Below are positions 25,798-35,715 of a stretch of DNA of 64,000 bases, in pieces. Both the position numbers and the translations under genes were made by a program. A model generated the notes under the pieces. That model had not been told where the DNA came from. It made no database searches and was given only the letters and a program-made list of their open reading frames with translations. The DNA comes from Paenibacillus arenilitoris (GTDB taxonomy: Bacteria; Bacillota; Bacilli; Paenibacillales; Paenibacillaceae): NCBI RefSeq assembly GCF_014705655.1, contig NZ_JACXIY010000025.1, positions 62,001 to 126,000 of the forward strand. The letters are read 5' to 3'. Each line of letters starts with the position of its first letter. Positions within the stretch are counted from its first letter, which is position 1.

Positions 25798-27435
25798 TTA
25801 CATCATGCCGCCCATTCCGCCCATGCCGCCCATGTCAGGCATGCCAGCGCCAGCTGCGCCTTTCGGCTCAGGCTTGTCGGCAACAACCGCTTCGGTCGTC
25901 AGGAACATCGCCGCAACGGAAGCCGCGTTTTGCAGCGCGGAACGCGTTACTTTGGCAGGGTCGACGATACCCGCTTCGAACATGTTCACCCATGCGCCGG
26001 TAGCCGCGTTGTAGCCTACGCCGATGTTCTCGTTTTTCAGGCGCTCAACGATAACGGAGCCTTCTTGGCCCGCGTTGGCCGCGATCGTGCGGATCGGCTC
26101 TTCGAGGGAGCGAAGCACGATGTTGACGCCCGTTTGCTCGTCGCCTTCCGCTTGAACGGCAGCGACTGCGTTGTATACGTTAATGAGGGCCGTACCGCCG
26201 CCCGATACGATGCCTTCTTCAACCGCTGCGCGAGTGGAGTTCAGAGCATCCTCGATGCGGAGCTTGCGCTCTTTCAATTCCGTTTCGGTAGCCGCGCCGA
26301 CTTTGATAACCGCTACGCCGCCGGCCAATTTGGCCAGACGCTCTTGCAGCTTCTCGCGGTCGAAATCGGAAGTCGTGTCTTCCAGCTGCGCTTTAATTTG
26401 GTTAACGCGTGCAACGATGTCAGCAGAGTTGCCGCTGCCGTCAACGATGATCGTGTTTTCTTTCGTAATGCGCACTTGGCGAGCGGATCCGAGCTGTTCA
26501 ACCGTAGTCGATTTCAGTTCGAGACCTAGTTCTTCCGTAATGACTTGGCCGCCGGTAAGAGCAGCGATATCTTGCAGCATCGCTTTGCGGCGGTCGCCGA
26601 AGCCAGGCGCTTTAACCGCTACGCAAGTGAACGTGCCGCGAAGCTTGTTCACGATCAGCGTCGCTTGCGCTTCGCCTTCCACGTCTTCCGCGATGATCAG
26701 AAGCTGCTTGCCGGATTGAACGACTTTCTCCAGAACCGGAAGGATCTCTTGAATGTTCGTTACTTTTTTGTCCGTGATCAAAATGTAAGGGTTGTCGAGC
26801 ACCGCTTCCATTTTGTCCGTATCCGTGATCATGTACGGCGAAACGTAGCCGCGGTCGAACTGCATGCCTTCTACCACTTCAAGCTCCGTTACGAAGCCTT
26901 TCGACTCCTCTACCGTGATAACGCCGTCGTTGCCGACTTTCTCCATCGCTTCCGCGATCAGTTGGCCGACTTCTTCGTCAGCGGAAGAGATCGATGCGAC
27001 TTGTGCGATCGATTGCTTGCCTTCGATTGGCTTCGAGATCACTTTCAGCTCTTCAACCGCAGCTTTAACGGCTTTCTCGATGCCTTTGCGGATAACCATC
27101 GGGTTAGCGCCGGCGGTCACGTTTTTCAAGCCTTCGCGAATCATCGCTTGAGCCAGCACGGTTGCCGTCGTCGTGCCGTCGCCCGCTACGTCGTTCGTTT
27201 TGGTCGCGACTTCTTTCACGAGCTGGGCGCCCATGTTTTCAAAAGCGTCCTCGAGCTCGATTTCTTTCGCGATGGATACGCCGTCGTTCGTGATGAGCGG
27301 GCTTCCGAATTTTTTCTCCAATACGACGTTGCGGCCCTTAGGACCAAGCGTTACTTTAACCGCGTTCGCAAGCGCGTCAACCCCGCGAAGCATCGCGCGG
27401 CGCGCGTCTTCGCTAAATTTAATTTCTTTAGCCAT
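25798..27435 (-). CDS. groL: Chaperonin GroEL (60 kDa)
   Basis: A 545-residue chaperonin of normal length. KVTLGPKGRNVVLEKKFG, the ATPase loop VAGDGTTTATVL and the C-terminal GGMGGMGGMM tail are all present. It forms the double-ring ATP-driven folding chamber in the cytoplasm with GroES. It follows groES on the same strand by 68 nt, and GGAGG precedes its ATG. Both are under the CIRCE element upstream of groES. Confidence 0.99.
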   Translation of the reverse strand: MAKEIKFSEDARRAMLRGVDALANAVKVTLGPKGRNVVLEKKFGSPLITNDGVSIAKEIELEDAFENMGAQLVKEVATKTNDVAGDGTTTATVLAQAMIREGLKNVTAGANPMVIRKGIEKAVKAAVEELKVISKPIEGKQSIAQVASISSADEEVGQLIAEAMEKVGNDGVITVEESKGFVTELEVVEGMQFDRGYVSPYMITDTDKMEAVLDNPYILITDKKVTNIQEILPVLEKVVQSGKQLLIIAEDVEGEAQATLIVNKLRGTFTCVAVKAPGFGDRRKAMLQDIAALTGGQVITEELGLELKSTTVEQLGSARQVRITKENTIIVDGSGNSADIVARVNQIKAQLEDTTSDFDREKLQERLAKLAGGVAVIKVGAATETELKERKLRIEDALNSTRAAVEEGIVSGGGTALINVYNAVAAVQAEGDEQTGVNIVLRSLEEPIRTIAANAGQEGSVIVERLKNENIGVGYNAATGAWVNMFEAGIVDPAKVTRSALQNAASVAAMFLTTEAVVADKPEPKGAAGAGMPDMGGMGGMGGMM

Positions 27436-27503
27436 GATCAGTAACCTCCCGAAAATTATAGTAAGTACTCGTCCGTCTTCTATGTGACCCTATGAGGGGC
27501 GGC

Positions 27504-27785
27504 TTATCCAAAAATCGCGTGAATGTCGCTTTCTTTCATGATCAAATACTCTTTGCCTTCGTATTTGATTTCAGTGCCTGCGTATTTGGAGAACAGAACG
27601 CGGTCTCCTTCTTTTACTTCCAAAGCAACACGAACGCCATCTTTCAGCGTACCGCTGCCAACTGCGATTACTTTACCTTCTTGCGGCTTTTCTTTCGCCG
27701 TGTCCGGCAACACGATACCGCTAGCAGTCGTTTCTTCTTTCGCGATTGGTTCGATCAATACGCGTTCACCCAAAGGTTTGATCAT
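27504..27785 (-). CDS. groES: Co-chaperonin GroES (10 kDa)
   Basis: A 93-residue co-chaperonin with the standard N-terminus MIKPLGERVLIEPIAKEE, the mobile loop TTASGIVLPDTAKEKPQEGK, and the C-terminal block GTEIKYEGKEYLI. It caps the GroEL ring as a heptamer. AAGGAGG is its ribosome binding site. It is the first gene of the heat-shock operon. Confidence 0.99.
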   Translation of the reverse strand: MIKPLGERVLIEPIAKEETTASGIVLPDTAKEKPQEGKVIAVGSGTLKDGVRVALEVKEGDRVLFSKYAGTEIKYEGKEYLIMKESDIHAIFG

Positions 27786-27824
27786 TGAAAATAGCCTCCT
27801 TCTAAATTTGTCGCTTCTTTTTTG

Positions 27825-27851
27825 TTAGCACTCGTAAGCTTGAAGTGCTAA
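27825..27851 (-). promoter_or_regulatory. CIRCE operator (HrcA binding site)
   Basis: TTAGCACTC, a 9-nt spacer and AAGTGCTAA form the CIRCE inverted repeat with one departure (A for the usual G at the first base of the right arm). It lies 40 nt upstream of groES. HrcA represses from it and is relieved by heat. The hrcA gene is outside the window. Confidence 0.95.
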
Positions 27852-28011
27852 CAACCATTTTTATCATACTCATTTTCGCTTTCGATTTCAAGTGTTTCGT
27901 TTTAAATTTCCGTTAACGAAATCTCCGGGAAGATCGGGCTTCGAGCATAAGCTCATCGGGCTAGCTTCCCCATGCTTCCATCTCATGATGCAAATCGATA
28001 GATCGCGCCGC

Positions 28012-28046
28012 AAAAAAAACCGCCCGCGGCTTTCTCGCGGGCGGGT
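28012..28046 (-). terminator. Rho-independent terminator after the GH36-like gene
   Basis: On the minus strand CCGCCCGCG pairs with CGCGGGCGG over 7 nt and is followed by eight T. It begins ~18 nt past the stop. Confidence 0.92.
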
Positions 28047-28064
28047 CGTGCCTATCTTTCTATT

Positions 28065-30188
28065 CTACTTCTCGCTCACGCCGAAAAAGACGATCGCCGC
28101 GTCCGCCCGTTCGAAGCGAGCTTCGATGACGGCGCGGCCGCTGCCGTCGAAGACGACCTTGGCATTGTCCGTATGCCACACTCTCGCATCCGCCTGGCGG
28201 GCCGTAACATACGTATGCCGGACCGGGCGGGGCCGGTCGAACGGCATGCCGAACGAATTGGCGAACAGCACCACCGCTCCGCGGCCGCTGGCCGCGTTTA
28301 TTTTCTCGTAAATCTCGGGATTGCTCCCGGCTTCGCCCCGGGTTACCGGATAGCTGGCCGTGATGTCGTCCCGCACTTGCTTGTAGAGCGTAAGCAGGTT
28401 CCGGATCCGGTCCGCCCCTTCCTCCGATACCCGCAGCAAATCGCCCCATATGCCGTTATGGCCGAGGATCAGGGAGGCTATGCTGATGTTCTGATTGGAT
28501 GCGGGGTCGTCGGGAAAATAGTGCGTAAGAAACAAAATCGAAGGAAGCCACCTGTCATAAGCGTACGCGGAACGGCACAGCATGCTGCGCGCGGGCCCCG
28601 GATGAAAAAAAACATTATAATTGTAAAATTCGTCCGAACCGTCCGCGGGAATGTCGAAATTCGGAAAATACGGGCCGTTATTGATCAGAAAATATTTTCC
28701 CGCCTCCAGGAAAGACAAGCCGACGCACCGGTAGTCCTCCGTCACGTCGAAATCGACGATCGCCTCCGGAATCGCGGCGGCGACCTTCCGCGCGATCTCG
28801 ACAAGCTTCAAGCTGAGCAGAAAAGAAAAGCGTTCGCCTCTCTCTTCGGGCGTCGCATGCTCTCCTCCATGATCGTGACGAGGGTCGTTGCAGCCGTATT
28901 GGCTGATCGCGTCCCACTTGAAATAGACGACGCCGAGACGTTTGGCGAGCTCGATGAGCTTGTCGGCGAACGCCTCGCCGTACGGGCTGACAAGACACAT
29001 CCTTACGCTCGCTTCCGTTTCCCATATGGCATGCGGCTCCTCCCGCACGCCGTTCCAGGATACGATGCAGGACTCATACGCCTTGTAGGCTTCGCTGGTC
29101 AGCGCGACGGCCTTCGGGTCAAACCATAGACCCAGCTTCATGCCGTACCCGTCGAGCTTTTCCTTGATGCGGGACAGGCCGTCCGGGAACCGCTCGGGAG
29201 AGACGGACCAGTCGCCCGTTTTCACGAACCATCCGGTATCGATGACGAATACGTCGATGCCGAGCCGGTGGGCGGCGTCGATTTCGTTCAAAATATGGAT
29301 CAGGTTCATCGAATCGAGATACCGTTTCTTGTTCCAATACCGGTTCCTCTCCTGAAAATTCCAGGTGTTATAAAAAATATAAGGAGTCCGGGAAGCCGAA
29401 TGCTCGCTCATATGGCGCAGCACGAACGTCCGGTAAGCCTCGGCCAGAGAGGACGCGTCCCCTTGCACGGCGCCGAGCTGCATCCATACGGTACGATAGC
29501 CGCGGTCCGCGTCCACCCGCTCCATATGGCAGTAATTCCCCTTGATCGCCTTCATCGCCAAAGCAAGCGACCGCGCGCGATGCGCCTGAAACCCGATGTA
29601 GAGGTCGGTCGACGGCGAGCCGTGCTCGTACGCCAGCAGCATGGCATAGCGGTCATTGGAAGCGACGGCCAAAGGTCCGGCGAATACCGCTTCATGATCC
29701 AGCTGCCGGTCGGTTACCGGGTTTTCCGTCAGCCGGTATTGATGCGCGAGCTCGTTGAAATCCGACAATCGCACCTCCAGCAGCCGCTCGTATCCTTCCA
29801 GCTCCAGGCGCGCATATTCAACATGGTCCGTTCCTCCGTTTTTCGTCAAAAACCGTTCTTCTCCGCGCGCATATAATTGATAGGCAAAACGAACGACGGG
29901 ACTACCGTCCCAGGTCCGGAAGATCATCTCGAGCACGAGCCCTTCATCCCCGAGGAATTCGCCGCGGAAGCGGCGCTCCGTCCCGCCGCCGGTCAGCCGC
30001 GCCGGCTGCCCGGCCTCGCGAATGCACGCAAGCTCCGCCTCGTGCACCTTGCCGCCGAGCTCGAAAGCGGGCGGCCGGACGGAATACGATTCCCCGGACG
30101 GTTCCAGCCGGTACGTCCACAGCGCGTCCTTTTGCCCCTTGATGTCAATCCGGTAAACGTCGTTGCCTATAGTCAAAGCTTCCTTCAT
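28065..30188 (-). CDS. Alpha-galactosidase-like glycoside hydrolase (GH36/melibiase clan)
   Basis: A 707-residue enzyme. An N-terminal beta-supersandwich is followed by a TIM barrel with FYNTWNFQERNRYW, FVIDTGWFVKTGDW, MKLGLWFDPKAV and YFKWDAIS; the last Asp is the likely nucleophile of clan GH-D. A C-terminal beta domain closes it. There is no signal peptide. The true start is the ATG at 30188 with GGGAG upstream; the longer frame is a shadow of the overlapping binding-protein gene, whose last 44 nt it shares. It probably removes alpha-linked galactose or a related sugar from imported oligosaccharides. Confidence 0.82.
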   Translation of the reverse strand: MKEALTIGNDVYRIDIKGQKDALWTYRLEPSGESYSVRPPAFELGGKVHEAELACIREAGQPARLTGGGTERRFRGEFLGDEGLVLEMIFRTWDGSPVVRFAYQLYARGEERFLTKNGGTDHVEYARLELEGYERLLEVRLSDFNELAHQYRLTENPVTDRQLDHEAVFAGPLAVASNDRYAMLLAYEHGSPSTDLYIGFQAHRARSLALAMKAIKGNYCHMERVDADRGYRTVWMQLGAVQGDASSLAEAYRTFVLRHMSEHSASRTPYIFYNTWNFQERNRYWNKKRYLDSMNLIHILNEIDAAHRLGIDVFVIDTGWFVKTGDWSVSPERFPDGLSRIKEKLDGYGMKLGLWFDPKAVALTSEAYKAYESCIVSWNGVREEPHAIWETEASVRMCLVSPYGEAFADKLIELAKRLGVVYFKWDAISQYGCNDPRHDHGGEHATPEERGERFSFLLSLKLVEIARKVAAAIPEAIVDFDVTEDYRCVGLSFLEAGKYFLINNGPYFPNFDIPADGSDEFYNYNVFFHPGPARSMLCRSAYAYDRWLPSILFLTHYFPDDPASNQNISIASLILGHNGIWGDLLRVSEEGADRIRNLLTLYKQVRDDITASYPVTRGEAGSNPEIYEKINAASGRGAVVLFANSFGMPFDRPRPVRHTYVTARQADARVWHTDNAKVVFDGSGRAVIEARFERADAAIVFFGVSEK

Positions 30189-31731
30189 CGTAACCACTCC
30201 CGTCGTTATCGTTCGGCGGTCCGGCGGGCAGGCTCGACAGAAATTCGTCGATTTGGCGCTGCAGTTCGGTTTGAATCCGTTTGACGTACGCCCCGGCCTC
30301 GCTCTTGAAGGCATCCCACAGCCGCTCCGGCTCCGCCGCCCCGTTGACCAGCACGCTGTAATAGCGGTTTTCCAGCCTTTGATATTGAAGCAGCTCGCTT
30401 GCAACCGGTCTGCCGTCGAAGGAAAAGCCGGTCAGCCGGTCTCGCCTGAAATTGCCGCCGTCCTTAATGAACCGGTTCGCGCGAATCGCGTCCGCGTCCT
30501 GCGAGGCGTTCAGCCGGTCGTGGGCGGGATTCCAGATCCACGCATAAGGAAACCAGGAATAGCCGGTACCGAGCGGCCTGTATAGCCCCTCCCCCGCGTC
30601 CTCCCAATCCTCGCCTTCGATTCCGTAAGCCAGCAGATCGTAATTTTCTTTCCTGTTCGCCCAGTCCAGAAACGCGACCGCCTTCTCCTTCTTGAGGCTG
30701 GAAGCCGGAACGGCAATGAAATTGCCCTGCACGTAGTTGGACACGTTGCTTCCCGGCGTAAACCGGTAGAACGTGACCGCCTCCAGCCGCGCCCCCGGCA
30801 CGCTAGCCTCCAGCTGCCGCTGAAGCTCGCTCGGCACCCCGAAATCGTTCGACGTGCCCACCGCCTGCCTGCCCGCCGTCAACAAATCGTAATTGCTTCT
30901 CGTTGCCATTATATCCGGATCGATAATCCCGTCCAGATAGAGCTTTCGCGCGTGCTGGACATAATCCCAGAACAGCGGCTCCATCCGGTCGAACAGATTG
31001 TATACTTTGCCGTCGTTGTTTTTGTAGTAAAGCACGGCGCTCTGCCCGAGCGCGTGCGTGGAGCGGATATGCGTATCGTAATCGAAGCGGAGCCGGATGC
31101 TCGCTTCGCCCGAATCGCCCGCCGTGTTGGCCGAGAACGGAACCATGTCCGGATCGTTCTTCTTCACCGCATATTCGAACGCCACAAGCTCCTCGTAGCT
31201 CGAGATCGGCGGAATGCCCAGCTTCTCGCGAATATCCCGCCGCACCAGATAGGCATGGTTGCCCGAAGGCGTGCCGGACTGGTAGGCGCCGAGGGGAATG
31301 GCCATGATCCGCCCGTCGATCCGATTCGCTTCCCACATCGTTTCGGGTCTCGTCCGGACGATCTCGGAGCCGAACTGCCGCAGCAGCACATCCAGCGGCT
31401 CGTAATAGCCCGCGCCGGCCATCCGGTTCAAATGCAGCCAGGGCGCGTCGAAGATCAGATCGACCTCCTCGCCCGTCGTCAGCAGCAGCTCCGTCTTTTG
31501 CGCCAAATCCGGCCACGCGACGAACTCGATGTCAAGCTTCACGTTCAGACTGTCCTTCATCCGCCGCTCGGCTTCCGCGATAACGGCATCCATCCTCTCC
31601 GGTCGGCTTCCGGGCAGCACGATGCGCAAAGTGACCGCCTCCGGCTCCGCGTTATCCGGAGAGCATCCCGCCGCCGCAAGCAGGACGGCGATCGTACAGG
31701 CGAGCAGCAGCCATCTGCCAAGCCGCTTCAT
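30145..31731 (-). CDS. Second solute-binding lipoprotein of the locus
   Basis: A 528-residue LplA-type binding protein with a lipoprotein signal (WLLLACTIAVLLAAAGC). The body is the two-lobe fold (LIFDAPWLHLNRMAGAGYYE, then AIPLGAYQSG). Its ATG overlaps the stop of the AraC gene in an ATGA, and its end overlaps the GH36-like gene by 44 nt, so all three are tightly coupled. It has no permease of its own and may share the pair at 35716-37569 with the binding protein at 34075. Confidence 0.88.
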   Translation of the reverse strand: MKRLGRWLLLACTIAVLLAAAGCSPDNAEPEAVTLRIVLPGSRPERMDAVIAEAERRMKDSLNVKLDIEFVAWPDLAQKTELLLTTGEEVDLIFDAPWLHLNRMAGAGYYEPLDVLLRQFGSEIVRTRPETMWEANRIDGRIMAIPLGAYQSGTPSGNHAYLVRRDIREKLGIPPISSYEELVAFEYAVKKNDPDMVPFSANTAGDSGEASIRLRFDYDTHIRSTHALGQSAVLYYKNNDGKVYNLFDRMEPLFWDYVQHARKLYLDGIIDPDIMATRSNYDLLTAGRQAVGTSNDFGVPSELQRQLEASVPGARLEAVTFYRFTPGSNVSNYVQGNFIAVPASSLKKEKAVAFLDWANRKENYDLLAYGIEGEDWEDAGEGLYRPLGTGYSWFPYAWIWNPAHDRLNASQDADAIRANRFIKDGGNFRRDRLTGFSFDGRPVASELLQYQRLENRYYSVLVNGAAEPERLWDAFKSEAGAYVKRIQTELQRQIDEFLSSLPAGPPNDNDGSGYDEGSFDYRQRRLPD

Positions 31732-33917
31732 CGTTCATTCCCCCCGCCTATGTCCGAGTGCCCGGCTTTCGAATATTTGCGGTATTCGCTCGGCGTCATG
31801 CCGGTCGTTTTCTTGAACACCGTAAAAAAGTGGCTTTTGGTCAAAAAGCCCGCCATCTCGGCGATCTCGGTGATGGAGGAATCGGAATTCCCCATGAGCT
31901 CCTTCACGTAATTGATTCTGGTCATCAGAATGTACTCGGCCAGCGTAACCTGCAGATGATCTTTGAACAGCTGGCGCAAATACCCCGGAGACAAAGAAAC
32001 ATGGTCGGCAATATCGTGCACGGACAGGCCCGGATTGTGGAGATTCGTATGAATGTAGGTCAAAATCTCCTTCACACGCTCTTCCTTGACGCTGACCGGC
32101 TGATTCAGATTCCGCCCCAGCTGCTGAATGATCGCATGCGCCTCCCGGATCAGCCAATCCTCCAGCTCGCCTAGGGAACCGAACCGGTCGACGAAGCTTT
32201 GAATGCCCTCCTTCGACTCCAGGGAGGTCAAATGCCCGAACGCCCGGTACAAGCGGTAGAGTAGAAGCTTCAATTGAAACCGGCACTCCTCGTAGGCAAG
32301 GCTCTGCAAATGCCGGAAGAGCTCCCCTGCGCGCTTCTCCACCTGCTCCTTCCTGCCGAAGCGGATCGTATCCAGCAGGGCGTTCAGCAGCTCGTCTTCC
32401 TCGGTGAAATCCAAAAGCGTGGAATAGGCGCCCAAATCCTTCTCTTCGTATACCTTTCGCTCTCCGGTCAAAAACTTCAGCAGCGTAAGCTCCAGCGCGC
32501 GGTTATAAGCCATTCGGAAATCGTCGTCGGCATGCAGCTTGCCGCTTAACGATATAATGGCGTCAATATTCAAATAATTCGAAATTTGGTCCGACGTCTC
32601 CTCCAGCGCGCGGACAAGCACGGACGGCTCCGGCTCCCGGCAGCCGATGACAAAAGCAAGATGGTCCGAACCGAAATCGACGCCGAAGACGGTTCTTCCG
32701 TTTTTCCCCACGATCTCCGCCGCGATGTTTTGAATCGCGAATTTCAGCAAATTTCGGGAGAAGAAGCTGTATTTGTCGCAAAAGGCTTTGTAATCGTCGA
32801 TGCGGATGATCGCGATGTAGTAGCACGGATGCCCGAGCAGCGACGTTTCCGCGGCCAGCTCCCGTCTATGGATTTGCAGCAGCCTGCCCTGAAGCAGCCA
32901 TTGCCTGACGGCCTCCGTCCGGATGAGCTGCTTGTGGTTATCGACGAATTGGCGCAAGTCGACTACGCGCTCCTCGAGCAGCCGGAACCTCCGGTAAGCG
33001 CTGCGCGTGTTCCAGAACAGCACCGTCAGCAGCAGAAGGAGAAGCACCAGGGAGCTTCCGAGCAAGGCTCTCTGTACCCTGTCGGCCTCCTTCGTCATGC
33101 CGGACATTTCGGTCAAATAATAGATCGTCCAGTTCTCTGCGAGTACGCCGGTATAGCCTACCGACCACTTCCGCCCGGCTATCTTCGTTTCGTACTGGCC
33201 GCTCTCTCCTTGCGGACCGCTCCTCAGCGCCTCCTGAAGCTCAGGCGTGTCCAGTCCGAGAATGATCCGGCCGCCCGCGTCCGTCACGACCGTCTCGATG
33301 CCCTCTTCCCCGCTGCTCTGCAGCAGGTAGGTTTCAAGCGAGGTCCGGTTCAGGAGCAGAACCAAATAACCGTTATACGAAACCCCGCTTCGCGATGACG
33401 GCACGATCAGCGCCTGATGCGTCCTGCCGTTAACCTCGTGGGAGAAGTAATGCAGAGACGCATCGCTGTGCTCGGACAGGCGGCGGAGAATATTGCGGTC
33501 GTAAAAATCGTCGAACGTATGCTTGCGCGTCCGGTAATCGATGACGCTGCGCGTCTTCCTATTGATCAGATAGGCGGACTCGATGAACGGCTCGCTCGCG
33601 ATATATTTGGTCAGCGCGGTCAGCGCGTCGTTTTGCAGCAGTCCCCTGTTTTCGTCCTCGGACGCCTGCAGCCAGTTCTGAATCGAGGCGTCCTGGTAGA
33701 TGCTCAGACTGTCGTGCTTCAGCCGATCGGTCACGAACTCGACGTTCTGCTGCGTATGACTCAGCTTGTGCCGATTAAACCGTTCGATTTCCTGATAGGC
33801 ATGATTCGAGAAGAGCCGGGACAAGTAGATCGAGAAAGGGGCGACCAGCAGCGCAAAGATTAGAGCGATGAATAGAAACAGGCGCATATAGGGCCGTTTG
33901 GGCCAAAGCTGCCTCAA
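31728..33917 (-). CDS. Membrane-anchored AraC-family sensor-regulator
   Basis: A regulator of about 729 residues. A transmembrane helix (LFLFIALIFALLVAPFSIYL) and a second (LLGSSLVLLLLLLTVLFW) enclose an outer Cache-like sensor. A cytoplasmic linker follows, then two AraC helix-turn-helix units (VHDIADHVSLSPGYLRQLFK, then GFLTKSHFFTVFKKTTGMTP). ATG codons at 34034, 33935 and 33887 lack ribosome binding sites, while a TTG at 33917 has GGAGGTG 6 nt upstream; I chose that. It is coupled to the second binding-protein gene by a 4-nt overlap and probably controls this locus. Confidence 0.88.
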   Translation of the reverse strand: MRQLWPKRPYMRLFLFIALIFALLVAPFSIYLSRLFSNHAYQEIERFNRHKLSHTQQNVEFVTDRLKHDSLSIYQDASIQNWLQASEDENRGLLQNDALTALTKYIASEPFIESAYLINRKTRSVIDYRTRKHTFDDFYDRNILRRLSEHSDASLHYFSHEVNGRTHQALIVPSSRSGVSYNGYLVLLLNRTSLETYLLQSSGEEGIETVVTDAGGRIILGLDTPELQEALRSGPQGESGQYETKIAGRKWSVGYTGVLAENWTIYYLTEMSGMTKEADRVQRALLGSSLVLLLLLLTVLFWNTRSAYRRFRLLEERVVDLRQFVDNHKQLIRTEAVRQWLLQGRLLQIHRRELAAETSLLGHPCYYIAIIRIDDYKAFCDKYSFFSRNLLKFAIQNIAAEIVGKNGRTVFGVDFGSDHLAFVIGCREPEPSVLVRALEETSDQISNYLNIDAIISLSGKLHADDDFRMAYNRALELTLLKFLTGERKVYEEKDLGAYSTLLDFTEEDELLNALLDTIRFGRKEQVEKRAGELFRHLQSLAYEECRFQLKLLLYRLYRAFGHLTSLESKEGIQSFVDRFGSLGELEDWLIREAHAIIQQLGRNLNQPVSVKEERVKEILTYIHTNLHNPGLSVHDIADHVSLSPGYLRQLFKDHLQVTLAEYILMTRINYVKELMGNSDSSITEIAEMAGFLTKSHFFTVFKKTTGMTPSEYRKYSKAGHSDIGGGNER

Positions 33918-34020
33918 AGCCGCACCTCCAGTCATGGGGCAATGGCGCCCCATACGCTGGGCGATTGCGGTATCCTCCCCCCATTGTACTATGTTTCCCA
34001 GCAAAGGAGTACAAGGGATA

Positions 34021-34071
34021 GCGGCGGACCGCATGCGCCGCTACTAACGCGCCGCAGGGTCCGCCGGCTCC
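34021..34071 (-). other. Large GC-rich hairpin between binding-protein and AraC genes
   Basis: GCGGCGGACC (34021-34030) pairs with GGTCCGCCGGC (34058-34068), with a smaller inner stem. There is no T run, so it may be an mRNA stabiliser or processing site separating the binding-protein message from the downstream regulator. This is inferred. Confidence 0.45.
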
Positions 34072-34074
34072 CGG

Positions 34075-35667
34075 TTACTTGCCTTTCGCGGCGAGGAACG
34101 CATCCATTTGCTTCTGCATTTCCGCCACGATTTTGTCGGTTCCCGCTTCGTTCATCCGTTTGATATATTCGTCCACCGCCTTCTCCACATCCGCTTCGAG
34201 GCCGAACAGCAGCTTCTTGCCGTATTCGTCGTACACCGCCTGCCGCGCGGTCAATTCCAGCTTGACGGGCTCCGTGTCGAAGGTAAAGCCGGCGACCAGA
34301 GGCATGACATTGTTCGGGTACTCGACATCCGCCTTCGTGCCGTCGGCCAGCGCCTTGTTCGTATCGAAGGTGGAAGGAAGCCTCCACTGCGATCTCCAGA
34401 GCGCCCAGCGCCCGTTCCATTCCAGGTATCCGTTCTGGGCGTCCATGCCTTCCGGGTAGGCTACCGTAGCGGTGCCGTCAACCTGCTCAATAACGTAGGT
34501 TTTGTCTTTGATGCCGTACATGACCGCGTTGTAGTTGTCCTGGCTCGCGTTCATCCACTCCAGGAACATCATCGCCCGCTCCGGATTGGCCGCGTTTTTG
34601 TTAATGCCGAGAAGGTTGCCCGCGGAGCCGGCCAGAGCCGATTTGCTGTCCGGGTACATCATGTAGCCCTTCTTCTCGCCCGGCCCGTTCATGGTGCGGA
34701 ACGCATCCTCCGTCCCCCTGATGACCGCGGCGTATTTGCCGGAATCGATCCCGTTCACCGTCTCCTGCGGCGCGTTCATGGCGTTTTTCGGAATCCAGCC
34801 CTTCTCGTACCACGTTCTCCGGATTTTCGAAGCCTCGAGGAAGGCCGGCGTTCTTTCGAGCGGCACGATCGTCACCTTCGGATCGTTCAGGTCGAAGGTC
34901 AGATCGAAGTTGCTTTGGCCGAATTCCCGGCCCAGGCTGTACTTGGTCGCGAGCGCGTTCATCGCATTGTCCCAGTTGTTGATGCCTTGCGTCACGTTGT
35001 TCAGGGCCAGAATGCCGGGCTCGTTCTTCGTGACGATATCGAGATAGTTTTCCAAATCCTCCATCGTCGACATCTGCTCCGGAATGTTGTACTTTTTGCG
35101 CAAATCCTCGCGGATCGTCGCGTAAGCTCGGTGCGTGGACGGATTATCGGTCGGAATGGCCATAATTTTCCCGTTCACCTTCGCCCATTCCAGGTTGTTG
35201 GTGTCAATCAAATACTTTTTCAGATTAGGCGCGTACTGGTCCATCAGTTCGTCCAGCGGCAGCAGGGCGTCGTTCTTGAGCATTGTCGGGAAAATAAACC
35301 AGTTGGCGTCGAAATACAAATCGAAATTGTCCCCGGAGGCGGCGAGCAGCTTCATCTTGTCCTGATAGTCCGCCCACGGAATGAAATTAACGTCGAACTT
35401 GGCGTTCAGCTCGCTTTTGCTCATTTGCTCGACGTTTGCCCATACCTCCTTCGCCTGCGGCGGCTCGGAGCCGACGAAATAGATTTTGAGCGTAACTTCC
35501 TCCAGCGCCTGAGGCTCGCCGCCCGGCGACGCCGCAGGCGGTTCCGGCGCCGACGCGGACGGCGGCGTTCCTTCATTGCCTGCGTTACTGCAGCCCGAGA
35601 GGGCGGCGACCAGCATCGCGGCGACGAGCAGCCACCGCGTGAACCCCTTTGCCTGAATCTTTTTCAC
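34075..35667 (-). CDS. Sugar ABC transporter solute-binding lipoprotein
   Basis: A 530-residue LplA-type binding protein. The signal WLLVAAMLVAALSGC is followed by a Pro/Ala/Ser-rich linker typical of surface lipoproteins. The body has the fold of oligosaccharide binders (YFVGSEPPQAKEVW, then FDLYFDANWFIFPTMLKNDA). It ends in a helical EMQKQMDAFLAAKGK. It follows the permease pair on the same strand by 48 nt and is the cognate binding protein of that importer. Confidence 0.92.
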   Translation of the reverse strand: MKKIQAKGFTRWLLVAAMLVAALSGCSNAGNEGTPPSASAPEPPAASPGGEPQALEEVTLKIYFVGSEPPQAKEVWANVEQMSKSELNAKFDVNFIPWADYQDKMKLLAASGDNFDLYFDANWFIFPTMLKNDALLPLDELMDQYAPNLKKYLIDTNNLEWAKVNGKIMAIPTDNPSTHRAYATIREDLRKKYNIPEQMSTMEDLENYLDIVTKNEPGILALNNVTQGINNWDNAMNALATKYSLGREFGQSNFDLTFDLNDPKVTIVPLERTPAFLEASKIRRTWYEKGWIPKNAMNAPQETVNGIDSGKYAAVIRGTEDAFRTMNGPGEKKGYMMYPDSKSALAGSAGNLLGINKNAANPERAMMFLEWMNASQDNYNAVMYGIKDKTYVIEQVDGTATVAYPEGMDAQNGYLEWNGRWALWRSQWRLPSTFDTNKALADGTKADVEYPNNVMPLVAGFTFDTEPVKLELTARQAVYDEYGKKLLFGLEADVEKAVDEYIKRMNEAGTDKIVAEMQKQMDAFLAAKGK

Positions 35668-35715
35668 TGAAATTCCCCCTTCTTCATCTATGCCAACCTG
35701 CGAGCAGGTAAAGGC

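Noticed and set aside
28065..30404. A longer GH36-like gene starting at 30404
   Set aside because: The extra 72 residues lie inside the binding-protein gene and look random. The ATG at 30188 has a ribosome binding site.
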